Assembly: GCF_047496725.1 (NCBI RefSeq)
Contig: NW_027328671.1
Span: 1-64,000, forward strand
Reading direction: 5' to 3'
DNA length: 64,000 nucleotides
From: Anoplolepis gracilipes
Taxonomy: Eukaryota; Arthropoda; Insecta; Hymenoptera; Formicidae
Shown: positions 47,439-59,595 of the stretch, in pieces
Layout: the number at the start of each line of letters is the position of its first letter
Numbering within the stretch: the first letter of the stretch is position 1
Translations under genes and position numbers: made by a program
The notes under the pieces: model-generated
Seen by the model: the letters and a program-made list of their open reading frames with translations, nothing else
Database searches by the model: none
What the model was told of the DNA's origin: nothing

Positions 47439-48110
47439 GAGAAAGAGAGAGAGAGAGAGAAAATATAAATAACATATTTTTTAAAAATCTGAAAACAGAA
47501 ATATATCAAGAACTATTAACGGTACTGGAAATGAGAGGATTAAAATTTCTGAATCTCTAAATTTGATAAAAATCACATATTTGCAGGCTGCAAAGTTTCA
47601 AGATATTGCTAGGATATTTAAATAGGAGGCCACAAATGGATGACTAACATTGCGGTTCTCATAGATTGCAATATTCGAAAGCTGTAATAGAGATAGAATT
47701 TCATATTAATATGATGTTCTATAAGCATTTGATACGTATCGCTTTTGTGGAACACTCATAACGGTTCTTAGATTGCATACAGCGTTCTGATATAATAAAT
47801 AATGATAAGAGAACAGTCGTTATCAGGATTCGGAAAATGAATATCATGTAAATTTTCCGTATCTAAAATATCTCTTACTTAATTTAACTCTTTAATTCAG
47901 TGCAAAAAATAGTGATAGTTCACAATTTTACATTTATAATATGTTTCTAAGATTCCACCTCAAAAGCTTACCATATTTTTCTTCTCATACATTTTTATAC
48001 TCATTTAAAACATTTTAGAGACGTTTCAAACAGCATGGCGGATGAAAAAAAATAGAAAGTAATATTTCGATAAAAAAAAAAAATCGAGGTAAGTGAGAAT
48101 CCAGTGGGAA
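47439..48110. other. AT-rich with (GA)n at 47439-47461
   Basis: Otherwise no feature seen. Confidence 0.5.
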
Positions 48111-48464
48111 AAGTTCCGAGTGGAAAGGGATTTACTTTTCGTAAGACATCGATTTAAAATTGAACGTGAAACGTAGTTACCGATATTGCCTCTCGACCGG
48201 TCGAGAGAGAGAGAGAGAGAGAGAGATTGCGAAAGAGAAAGAAAGAAATCACAACCGGAGTTCCCCCTCATCTCTCGACGTCCGATACGTGCGATGTAAT
48301 AAAATTATGATCGGCCACTGGCCCTTCCATCCATTCGTCTCAATCATTTCCTCGCGAAGATTGACGAGCGCGATTCCATCCTCCTTGTCTTTCCTCTCCT
48401 TGTTTTTCTTCGCCGATGAAATTTACATCGTCACGCGATTGATTCTAAAATCCCACCGCAACCC
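48111..48464. promoter_or_regulatory. GC-richer block with (GA)n
   Basis: GA tract at 48203-48226 preceded by a palindromic TCTCGACCGGTCGAGA (48191-48206). The plus ORF 48160-48504 includes the repeat and is unrecognised. Confidence 0.3.
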
Positions 48465-48800
48465 AATCTGGAAAAATCTGAAATTTTATCGGAGATTTTT
48501 TTAAATTTTCTTTGATAATTTTGCTCTTCTATTGCAAGTCAAATGAATTATGTTTAAAATATATATCTATTTCTGTTTATATATATATATATATATTTAA
48601 TGTGCCAACGAAATATTAAATGTCTAATGCACATTTTTTAATTGCTTAATTTTTAATAATAAAAGAGTAAAAATAGAAAATTGCAATAAAAAAGTCTTTA
48701 AAACTATTCTCTTTATCTGGAATTTTGAATAAAAATGGAGGATCAGGAAGAATTTTGTAGAAAATATTTTTACAAGATTTTGAACAGATATAATCGCAAT
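48465..48800 (+). repeat. Family W dispersed repeat
   Basis: TTTGATAATTTTGCTCTT, TTATGTTTAAAATATATAT, ATTTCTGTTTATATA and TTGAATAAAAATGGAGG in the family order. Confidence 0.5.
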
Positions 48801-48831
48801 TGTTAATCAACATGCATTTTTATTACAGGAC

Positions 48832-48957
48832 TATGCGAGATTTTTGCTGAAACCTGCGCTGGAAGTGTCTCGGCGACCTTGTGACTTGGAGCTCTTTATG
48901 CTTTTGATTGTTGCTCAGAAAGCCTTGTTTACGCTATTGGCTTTCGGGCAATAATCA
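48832..48957 (+). other. GC-richer block with a 41-codon open frame after an acceptor-like site
   Basis: After CATTTTTATTACAG (a reasonable acceptor), the frame DYARFLLKPALEVSRRPC... stays open for 41 codons and stops at TAA 48955-48957. It is open further upstream to ~48779 without an ATG. It could be a terminal exon of something, or a conserved non-coding block with a chance frame. Not recognised. Confidence 0.2.
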
Positions 48958-51900
48958 TAATCACGGAAGAGCCGATTATCATCGCTACCTGCTAATTGCG
49001 TGTCATCGAATTACAATAAATTTGTATCGTAATTTTATTGCAAGAAAGAAAGTTTTATATCTATTTATAAATTAAAGGCCTTTTCAGACGATCTATAATT
49101 CGTAACAAAATTCACAAGACAATTTTATTTATAAATTTTATACGTCACATAACATACAAAAACTCATTTACGATACATGTAAATAAAAAAATATATACAT
49201 ATCAAAACGTATATATTAAAATATGTGGCACATAAAATTATAATTATTGTCTTGAATTTTGTCGTAAATTATAGAGTCTCTAGAGACCTCAATACATTTG
49301 TATTGCATTAATTTTGTTTATACGTATAAGCTTAATGTATATTCTTATTATTTTTTAAATATTTTATTTATATAATATATATGAAACAATAAAATATTTA
49401 TTTATATATATTAATATTTAGAATTTTGTGAATCTAATGAAGGTATTATAAAAAATTATAAATAAATGTTACTATAAAAAATAATAAAAGTATTATATTT
49501 ATTTTACCTATAAAAATAAGATACATTGCAATCTTCAGATAATTATTAAAACTTTGTAACGCATTTATACGAAGATATATTATTGTACAATATTCGCGAA
49601 TTCTCTCGAATTCAGTCGTGTGTATCAATCTTGTTCTATCGAGAGTTGCAGCGTGGGAATTCCTTGACGAGCATTATATCGCAGGAGGAAGTGCATTATC
49701 CTCAGATAGTTATATGATCCCTTTAATTACGATTATTACCGCGCATTATAAGATACGACGTATGACTAATATTTCTGTAAAGATATGAAAAGTAATTGCA
49801 GTTTGGGCTTACGTAGCAAAGCGAGTAATAAGCTAGCAGACAATGGATTACGCTGATAAAATAAATTAGGATTGATATGACAGGCAGTGATATATGTATA
49901 TGTGACGTCTATCATATCTTCTTGTATTTTTATTTTTTTTTATTCACGCTTTACAGGGTATTCAGTAGAATGTGTTGTCACAAAAAAAAGATCTTTTACG
50001 TAAAGATAACGTGGTGTCAGAAAAGGAATAAACAGAAATATTTTTTTAAAGCTTAATTTTCGAGAGAATAATTTTTCTTAAATAAGAGTTTTTATATAAA
50101 TTTATAAAAAAATATAATTTATATATATATATATATGTATATATTTCTATATATGTATTTTCATATTGATAAAAAGTTTTTACAATTAAAAACTTCATCA
50201 TTAATCTAGAATTTAGATTTATAGATAAAGTTACACTGTTAATGCAAAGGATTAAAATGATAAAAAAACTATAATGATATTTCATAAGAGAATATATTAT
50301 TCTGTCATATATATATATATATCTAATATGCACAATAAATTATTATTTTGCAAAATCATTCCTCAAAAAAGAAAATTTTCATATTCAGTTTGGAAAATAA
50401 TTTTACATAAATGTTCGACAGTATTTCAGTACGAAAGAACAGAATGAGTTTTTGTACAGAAAATCGAGTAACGAATTTGTAATAAACACATATGATATTT
50501 TAATTATAACTTTAATAGACGGAAAGCACACAGGGGCAGTCGATATTGATTACGAAATTGTTTAAAAATTTAATCCGGGGGAGTGAAAGAGGATATATAT
50601 TGTTTCCGCAGATTTTAATGGACCGAAAACTGCGCGAATATTGTTTCAATACTATATATATGTCTAACTTTTGAAATTATAAAACATTATTCTGGAGGGG
50701 TAGATATTCCAATCGATGTGTTTTGCTTGCTACTAATAAATATAAAAGGTAGATAATAAACCAAAATACTATAAAGTAGTATGTGTGCGATATACAATAT
50801 CTCTTTCTTTCTCTCTATATATGTATATAATTTAAATAAATATGAAAGGTAAGTAAACATCTTTTATAAAGCATAATTAAAATGTTTATTTTCATATTGT
50901 ATATAATACTACAAGAGTAAAATATTGACTAACTTTCATATTTATAATAATTGTTTTTTAGCACCATTTTTTATCACTATTATAATTTCTTCTTATAATT
51001 TTATGAATTTTTTTAAATATTATTTTTGTAATATTTTTAAAATTTAAGTTAATTTAATGTTGTAATATACAATGCTTATGACAATAATTATAAAACTTGT
51101 TTATAAAATAAATTCGAGAATTTACTTGATAAATTTATTTTATTGTTTATCTTTACATTTATATAGGATATCACAATAAAATTCATTTAAAAATAAAATT
51201 TATTTCAAAAATTACGAATATATATGTACATATATATAAAACGTAAGTATCGAAAAATATTCTCCTCTACAACAGAAAATATTTATTTTTATTTCATCAA
51301 CTTTCCAATAAACTCTCAATATTATTTTTAAATTAACAAATATATAACATAAAATGTTTTAATATTCAAAATAAAATTATTAGCAAAATTACACATAAGT
51401 GATATTTTCAATATAAATAGTTTCTTTACTTCTCTCTCTCTCCTCCTCCTCTCTTTCTCTCTCTGTCTGTGTCTTTCCTTTCTCTTCCTGTCGCTCTTTT
51501 CTTTCTAATTTTCATAATTTATGATATTCTACTAAAGCTTAAAAATATGTAATTTAGATTATATTTTTCACATTATATATATTAAAAATATATATATATA
51601 TTTAATAAAATAATACTATAAAATAATATGTCATAGTATACGGTTATACATCATAAAAATAAATTTATATATAGTAATATACATCATAATATATTGTTCT
51701 ATAAAAAAATCATGTGTGTTATTTTCAATATAAAAATAATCACTTATCTGTTTTTCTTAATTCTTCTCTAATTTCTTTAATTTGTAAAATTCAGCTAAAA
51801 TTGAAAAAGACATATATCTAACTTAAAAAATAAAAATAAATATATATATATACTGTAATATCCATATAATCCTATAATATATATCATATAATATATCGTA

Positions 51901-51974
51901 CCATATTAAAAAAAACATATTCAAGAGAAAAAAAAGTTTAACACCGTAAATCACTATATCCAATTTATCACGAT
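48958..51974. other. Long AT desert
   Basis: Three kilobases dominated by A/T with many short TA runs (50110, 50310, 51590, 51840), a pyrimidine-rich CTCTCTCTCTCC run at 51432-51500 and a slightly GC-richer patch at 49620-49760. No ORF of interest and no terminal-repeat pair was seen. Confidence 0.55.
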
Positions 51975-52385
51975 GTCAGAAATCGCAAAGGATTAATTCT
52001 GAAAGTTGCATCGGCCCACGTCTCAGGCGAGTCGGTTCCGCCGAAAGTTTCTTCCGTTTCGCGTTTTCTCTGCGAGATTACACGAATCTCCGATGCGTCT
52101 CGATGTCGACGGCGATAGTGTTACGTCACGAGAACTGCCAAAAAGTCGAGGCGCAACGAGGGTTGACAGCCCGAGCAGCAACGAGCAGTTCGCGGCGGAA
52201 GGCGGACAATGGTTCCGGCAAAACACAATGCATTATTTAAATTTTAAAAGCCCCTCAAAGTGTCGGCTTAATTCGCCAGTCTTTTAGCCTCACCTTCGTC
52301 GTTTTATGCGCGGCCGAAAACCGCGGGAAAGCCAGCTCCTCACACGTGCGTCGACACGTGCGTAGACGTGCATGATGCGCTCTTC
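51975..52385. promoter_or_regulatory. CpG-rich island
   Basis: CpG-rich, with CACGTGCGTCGACACGTGCG at 52344-52363 (CACGTG twice, 14 bp apart), GTTACGTCACGAG at 52120 and CGGCCGAAAACCGCGGG. ORFs 52006-52287 (plus) and 52023-52226 (minus) overlap and are unrecognised. Candidate enhancer or promoter. Confidence 0.4.
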
Positions 52386-52754
52386 CCAGACATGCTACAC
52401 AATATTTATAAAATACGTACGAAATATTTATAATATTATATTTAATATAATAATTTAATATAATAAAATATTTAATATAATAATTTTTGTAATCTTAGAT
52501 TGTAATAATTTATTATAAATATCCCAGTAATATTTGAGAAAATATTTTCAAAATATTACTACAAATATTTATTTTTTTTTTACTTACTGTAAATATCATG
52601 TACAATATTTAATTTATATTTTAATAATATATAATCGAATACAGTTGTTATGATTTTTTTCTTTTAATATGTATATACAATAAAATATGTATAAAATATT
52701 AATATTAGAAAAAATATTTATTAATATTTATCATAAATATCATGCGATGCCTAA
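52386..52754 (+). mobile_element. Family Z copy, full length
   Basis: Starts CAGACATGCTACACAATATT and ends ATCATGCGATGCCTAAG, a mutated version of the family end. The interior has ATTACTACAAATATTTATTT as in the other copies. It inserted at the edge of a CpG island. Confidence 0.65.
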
Positions 52755-53394
52755 GTTATAATTTTGCAAAGATTTTTTTTTCTCTTTCTTTATTCTTGAA
52801 ATATTGTAATTAATCATAATACTGACATATATATTGTAATTAATCATAATAAAGACATTAATATTATCGTGAGAAAATTGAATAGTAAAATAACTGCCAC
52901 GTTTATATGACATTTTATGACGTTTATACGACGTTTTAAAGATAAGACGTGAATAATAGAGTTAATTAAGTAGACATGTATAATGTGTGCTTTTTAAATT
53001 TTATTATAATATTTTCAACGTTACCTTGTTTATTCTGCTCTTTGCTTATTTTAGCCAAAACCTAACCCTGGCAAACTGAATCGGAAAATGCTTAATCGAG
53101 TTACTTCTTACACGAGATATTTTTAAAACAAAAAAAAAGGTAACCGTATTTTCTTAATTACAATACAACTTTAATGAAAAGAATTTCAATAATTTAAATT
53201 TAAAAAAATCAATTTTTAAATAAAATTTTCCTAATAATATATAAATAGAATACATTGAATTATATATTTGTAACATACGTATAGTCGCGATGACATTTGT
53301 CATACACAATAAGCTAAGTCTAATGAAAGATATTTTTCATCCTAAATGCAATTGTCACCTTTCAGAAAAAAAATTGCAATATATATTCGCCACC
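52755..53394. other. AT-rich stretch
   Basis: Contains a short direct duplication (ATATATTGTAATTAATCATAATA type at 52805 and 52832). Nothing else. Confidence 0.5.
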
Positions 53395-54130
53395 GTTAGA
53401 TTCGCGAAATCTGCATTCGTCGCTGAAAATAGATCTCGTTTTTCCATATAATTGCTAATATAACCAGCGGCGAGAAGTCGCGTCTGTGCACATTTACATA
53501 TGTGTGTGTGTGTGTATGTCGCGAGAATAATCGAGTATCCTCGCGAAAACACACACATATTTAGAGTGCAGGATACATAGCGAGGATGGAAGCAGGTTGA
53601 CAGATTGACGTTCGGTCGCGCTTGGTGTTCAACCGAGGGTCCGATGAATATTTCAGGTGCCCGGCTTCACCTGTCAGCCTGCAGGATGCCACGCGGCGCG
53701 GCAGCAGGGGAAGGAGAGCAGGGGGAGGGGAAAGGAGAAGAAAGAGCGAAAGAGAAAGAGCGGCTGCTTCTATGTATAGGGGGGCCGTGCCCTGGCGAAC
53801 TTTCGACCCGAAATGACCTGAGAGAGTCGAAGAAGACGTAGACTCCGCCGCCTTCGCGAGGTAGATTTCCACCTTTTCTCGCTTCCTCTCTCTCTCTCTC
53901 TCTCTTTCTCCGTCTTTCCCGTATTGCGATTCGCCATCGGCGATGATGAGTCTAATTCCAGAATGCCGATCGATTGTCTATGAATATCAGAGAATTACGT
54001 ATTTATTTGTGCACGTGTCCCAGTTCTTAGCGCGCGCCCACCGTTTGAGCCATGGAGGGGGTTGAAGAGAGAAGACGAAGAAGGAGGAAGGGGGATGTAC
54101 AAATTATCGTCATCGTTACTTCCGATTAAA
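53395..54130. promoter_or_regulatory. GC island with inverted E-box pair and (CT)n
   Basis: CAGGTG at 53654-53659 and CACCTG at 53668-53673 face each other across 8 bp. These hexamers are the known sites of Snail/ZEB-type zinc fingers and some bHLH proteins. A purine-rich segment (53700-53765), a CT tract (53886-53905) and a further CACGTG (54014-54019) follow. ORFs 53561-53872 (minus) and 53605-53841, 53622-53816 (plus) overlap in purine-rich DNA and are rejected. Confidence 0.4.
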
Positions 54131-54863
54131 ATTTCAACAGTGTGGTGGTTGCCCCTCGTAACTATTGATACAATTAATTTTACGGTCTGAATAGCGCGTT
54201 AATTTATTATATATGTTTACAGTTTAATCTACGTTAATTAATTGAAAAGAGAGAAAATTGTCACATTAATGCAAAACAATGTTAAATAGCTGCAAATTTT
54301 TAGTATCGAAAATATTCGAAACCGATATGTCTTCCTCCTCTTCACACCTTCCGTTATCAATTTATAATCAATTTTTTATTAAAATTCAGGCTCTAAAAGC
54401 AGATTTACAACGCTTTTAAAATAAACGCTTTATATCTCATACGAGATCTCTACCGCGTTTTTGAATATTAATTTCTCATTGATCTTTCGATGTAACGTTC
54501 TATTATTAAAATCTGCCGGAGATTTGCACGTGGAATCGTCCTAAGTAGTTCGCCGATTATTCTTACTTAAGTGCAAATCATATTAGATATAATTATTCCA
54601 AGATGATATACGTCAAGACTGATATGCAAATTAGTATACAAGATAAATGATATTTCACGGATGTCTTGTACGACTAATGTCAGATGATTTTGTACGTTGA
54701 ATCCTACAGTATTAAATTACGATGACAATTTTGATTATGTAAAAGAATAATAAGAACATGATATTTGATCTCAAAAATTTAAATGTCAAATTTTCCCAAA
54801 ATGTTTGACGCCATTTCGACGAAATTGTAACACAAGTTATATATATTATTATATAATAAAATT
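54131..54863. other. AT-rich stretch
   Basis: No feature seen. Confidence 0.55.
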
Positions 54864-55252
54864 CAGACAAAATACATAATATTTATAAAATATATATAAA
54901 TATTTATAAAAATTATTTGAATATTTTAAAAATACTCTATTTTATAAATATTTTTGTAATCTTAGACTTAATAGATCATAAAGATTTATCATAATATCTC
55001 AACATATATTTAAAAATGTTTGCAAAAATATTACTACAAATATTTATTTGTTTACTTATCATAAATATTATGTAAAATATATTTAATTTAGATTTATTAT
55101 TATATTTATATTTTAATATGTCGAATACAATTTTTAGGATTTTTTTTTCTTAACGTATATAAAGTATGCATAAAATATTTATATAATATTTCAAAAAAAT
55201 ACATAGTTAAAACATTTGTGAATATTTGTCATAAATATCGTGTGCTGTCTGG
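54864..55252 (+). mobile_element. Family Z copy, best-preserved
   Basis: Starts CAGACAAAATACATAATATT and ends ATCGTGTGCTGTCTGG. At 389 bp it defines the family length. No ORF. Confidence 0.7.
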
Positions 55253-55319
55253 AAACATAAGTCATATATGTATACATATAAGTATGTAGGAAAAAGATAG
55301 AAGGAAAAAATCTGTGATT

Positions 55320-55650
55320 TATAGTTACTCTCGGATCTTCCTTCTGTCTGAGATTTGGTCTTCTTTCTTACGATGAGGGAACTGAAATATGAGCCTTCAC
55401 GTCGCGGACGTCCAGCCAGTCCGGTCCGATGAAGTGGAGGAACTGGATTTCAGTCATAGACGGTGAGCGCAAAGTTGAAATTGGCACTTACGATGGACGC
55501 CCATTGCGCTTTTGTTGAATATTCATGCGCCATCCGCGGTAAAGGGTCGTCGAACCCGGTCAAAGCCTGGGACCTCGTGAATGAGTCGCCTAAGCTACAT
55601 TAAGGATCCTTGCCGATTGAAAACAGTGCACGATTTCTGCCAGATATCAT
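55320..55650. promoter_or_regulatory. GC-richer block with donors on both strands
   Basis: Balanced complex sequence. On the plus strand a donor-like ACG-GTGAGC sits at ~55465. On the minus strand an ATG opens MTEIQFLHFIGPDWLDVRD... and runs ~28 codons to a donor-like ATC-GTAAGA near 55371. Neither can be extended. It could be an exon or a conserved non-coding element. Confidence 0.25.
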
Positions 55651-56050
55651 CCGCTTCACATGCGGAGGATATATGTATGTAAATCGCTGGCTCGTATGAT
55701 ATTTTATATACATATTAATTTACGTGTCATTATATTATATTATTATATATTAATTTACGTGTCACCATTATTATTTTATTATATTATTATATTTTATCAA
55801 TGTGTTATATTACGTTTCATAAATATTTATTTATATTTCATATTTTATGAATATTACTTTAAATTGTTCACATTTAATATTTTGTATCAATATTAATTTA
55901 TTAACGGATGAATTAATAACAGAAATATGTAGAGGATGCAGTAAAATGATTGAAAAATAACTCACTTTTGTAATCATAAAGATTGAAAAATATTTACGTT
56001 AACTCATATATTTTTGGGCTCTGACAAACATCGTGCATCAAACTAATTTT
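55651..56050. other. AT-rich stretch
   Basis: Short duplication of a TTAATTTACGTGTCA segment at ~55715 and ~55750. Nothing else. Confidence 0.5.
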
Positions 56051-56345
56051 TAATTAATTATATATCGCGCGGAGGCCAACAATAGCGCATTTGATCTGTA
56101 CGCTTTATCCGCTATATCCGTGCGACACTTCTATCGGTATCGAATAAAATAGCAATTGATCGTCCGTCGTCGCGGAATTGTATACTCGGTCGGCGTTAAT
56201 TTTCCTTAATTAATGAAATAGATTAAAACACGGGAAAGCGCTTTCGAACGCCACCGGACGCGGTCACCGTTAGTTGACAGCGCGAAAAGTCGTCTGCATA
56301 TCCGATGCAAGTCCATTTATAACGTCTATCGCATCGCTCGAGTTT
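56051..56345. other. GC-richer block
   Basis: CpG-containing (GCCACCGGACGCGGTCACCG). No ORF. Possible regulatory block. Confidence 0.25.
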
Positions 56346-56873
56346 ATGCACAAAAGTGTGCATACATACTTACTATATAAAAATACTTATTGATGTGATA
56401 TCGGCAAAAAAAAAAAAGAAAAATTTTTGTCTACCTCTAATTGTATCTGATTTGTCATTTGTTTAGCTTATTTATAGAAGAGACATTTTATATTTTTATT
56501 GCATTATAATTACTTATATAAATCAAAATATTGATTTTATATATTTAATAGTTTTTCTCGCGCGCATGACGTTTAATAGACTTAAAATCTGAATATTAAA
56601 ATTTGTAAAATATTATTCGTTTAGGAAAATATTTACTTAAAAAGAGATAATCATAAAGATATCATCAAACTATAATTACACATAAAATATATAAATACAA
56701 TATATAATATAATTTATACATGTATTTTTTAAAGCAATTATAAAAAATATGAATATGATATAAATAAATATTTACAGAATATTATATATAAAAGAATATT
56801 ATATATATTGTATATACGAAGATTAAACTATAGCTGCAATTTTAATTTTTCTTTAAACTTTTCTGATAATATA
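56346..56873. other. AT desert
   Basis: No feature seen. Confidence 0.55.
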
Positions 56874-57295
56874 CAAGGTGTTAGAAAAGTCTGGAAACGG
56901 TCAAATATCTCGAAAAATGTAGAAAATTCGAAAAAATGATTCAGACAAAAGTTGTATGATTTCTAGGGGGACGTAAGATGGTGCCATTAGTTTGACCTTG
57001 AAGAGTCATGTGAAGGTCATTTTGAATTTCTTAAATGGAACACCCTATATATTTTTGCATATTCTTGTAGCTTATCTCGAGAGTTTTCCAAAACACTATA
57101 ATAAAATGTTTCTTCATTAAATACTTTTCGAGTTATAAGGCTTCAAAGTTGCAAAAAAAATACAAGATATCTCGTAAAATATTTATTTTTCGATTATCTT
57201 ACCCTAATACTTTTATGCACAGAATAATGAGATTTTTTCATATTTTTCATATTTTTCGAGATATTTGACCATTTCTAGACTTTTCTAACACCTTG
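56874..57295. mobile_element. 422-bp MITE with ~45-bp terminal inverted repeats
   Basis: Both ends read CAAGGTGTTAGAAAAGTCT in inverted orientation and continue to ATATCTCGAAAAAT with two mismatches. Flanked by TA. The interior includes GGGACGTAAGATGGTGCC and an internal ACACCCTATATATT that resembles another transposon end. No ORF. Tc1/mariner-type by TA target and general form. Confidence 0.85.
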
Positions 57296-57389
57296 TATAT
57301 ACGTACTTTCTTAATCAGAATGTAAATTAAAATCATAGGATATCACGGTAAATACAAAAAAAAACACAAATAAATATAAAGCTTATCAT

Positions 57390-57434
<45 letters not shown>

Positions 57435-58649
57435 CATTATATTTTTATTTTGAGTATATTTCAGTTATCTTTATCATATCTTTCTCTAAAATAAGCGCCA
57501 AAAAGAATCTCGTAGTTTAAAAAAGAAATCTTCTAAAGAATAAAGTAGGTTCAGATTCTTGACATGTAAGAATATATATGAAGGGGATATTTACCATTAT
57601 ATTATTTAAGTTACTATTATTACGTTTATATATTTAGGATTATTAACCTCATGATAACAAAAGACGATTTTATAAAAATAAACATTTGTTATTTATTAAA
57701 ACTTTGACAAATAAAGTATAATTTTTACTTAATTTATAAATAAGGTCTTTCAAAAAATATTGCGAAAATATTCAAAAAATATTATTAAATGTTATTAAAA
57801 ATTATTAAAAAAAAGAAATAATATCTTTATTATTAAGAGAAATTATAAAGCATACATTTCGAGAATACAATTTTTTCAGTGATATAGAGATCGGGTACAC
57901 AGACTGGTATTCTTTAACAAAATAAATATCTTTTTTTCCTTCGGCAAAATTTCTGGAATTTTATTGTTTTCCGAGATCAAGATATTTTATTTTTTAATTA
58001 ATCAATAAATGTAAATAGTAAATAGTGTGTACTTGCTATTTGTTTAAATTATTGATATAAAAATATTGGTGGTTCTGTTATAATTAAATACAATATTTAT
58101 ATTACATATAAACGTTAATGTTTATTTATATCAGAGTTGGTAAATATATTTCCCTGGAGCCTTAAAAGAATTTGTTTTATGTCAATTCGAATTAAAATTC
58201 TTTTTTCAGAGTAATTTATTAAAAGTATAAATATTAAATTTAATTGTGACAGAATTAAAGTTTCTATGAAGAATTTTACTTATATAAAGTATCAAGAAAT
58301 ATATTATTGACATATTAAAAAATGAGATTTCTCGAAAACGCATTTCCAGAAATTCTGCCGAAGACAAAATAAGATATGTATTTTTTTTTACAAGGAATAT
58401 CGATTTGTACTATATTTATATGAGAACCCTACGTATATATTCCTCGAAGATTGATTACACACAGGAAAAAAACCTTGCTATGAATGACGACAAAATCTTT
58501 ATATATAACTATAACTATTAATATTTGTACGAAATTATGGAGTATGGATCATTTTGAATACAGACACAAAATTGTTTACAAATTCTTGTCTAATTGATCA
58601 ATTTTGATTTTGATTGGGAGACGATCGACGCGATGCAAGAAAAAATTGG
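57296..58649. other. AT desert with (TA)n
   Basis: (TA)n at 57394-57431. Otherwise AT-rich and featureless. Confidence 0.55.
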
Positions 58650-59595
58650 ACAAAAATAAATGACCAAGCAATACGAAAAAAACAGAGAGAGAGAGAGAGA
58701 GAGAATTTAATTTTTAATATAGATTATAGGAAATTTTGCGAACTCGGAAAGTCTAATTTTAATAAAATTTTGCACACATGTAGGAGGATAAATAGATGAA
58801 TTTAGAAATGTTCAGTGGGGAGGGGGGGGGGCGATAAAATGCTTTTAAGGGGAAAAGACACCCTACATAAAGCGACTTTCTATTTTCTCAATATATCTCG
58901 AAAATTATTGTAGATTAAAAATGTTTTATACAAAAGTTTTATGATGAAAACGTTTCTATTTAATAATATTATTAATTTTTTCAATAAAAAAAATAATTTC
59001 TTAAAGATTTTTGAAAATCTCTTTTTAAAAATTATTATTAAGGAAGGATTATACTCCCTTAGAAGCGTTTGCCGCCTCAACTGAAAATTTTTAAATTCGT
59101 TTATTTATCTCCCCAGTTTTATCAGAATTTTCCGGGTTCGCGAGAGTCTTGTTGAGATTCAGATTTTATATATATATATTTATGTATATAAATATATATA
59201 TTTATATAAAGTTCAGATCAACAAGGAAAAGAGTATTTTTGCAAACTAACAAGGGACCCTCGCGAACCCGGAAATTCTGACGTTGAGGAAACTTTAAACA
59301 CATATAGGGGAGATAAATAAACGAATTTAAAAATTTTCAGTTGGGGCGGAAAACGTTTCTAAGGGGTGTAATTACTCCTTAACAATAATCTTTAAAAAGA
59401 GATTTTAAGAAATCTCTACAAAATTATTTTTACAAAATTTTATTAATATTATTAAATAGAAATGTTTTTATCATAAAACTTTTGTAGAAATAATCTCATT
59501 AAAGAAACAGTACTTTTACAAAATAAATATAATCTATATTAAAAAATAAATTTTCTCTTTTACTCTCTTGCATTACTCTCTTGGCCATTTATATA
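58650..59595. repeat. Large imperfect inverted repeat (long hairpin)
   Basis: Inner arms 58923-59150 and 59255-59490 are reverse complements with scattered mismatches; shared blocks include ACAAAAGTTTTATGATGAAA and TCCGGGTTCGCGAG. Outer arms 58655-58737 and 59510-59590 also pair (AATATAGATTATA and a GA-repeat/TCTC region). A third, directly oriented partial arm lies at 58738-58860. The loop at ~59160-59210 is TA-rich. Either a foldback transposon or a hairpin-RNA locus. Confidence 0.8.

Noticed and set aside
50046..50333. 95-codon minus ORF rich in Y and I
   Set aside because: Composition expected of TA-repeat DNA; no homology recognised.
53561..53872. 103-codon minus ORF with SLSLFLLLSPPPALLPLL
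   Set aside because: Produced by a purine-rich tract read in antisense; signal-peptide-like hydrophobicity is incidental.
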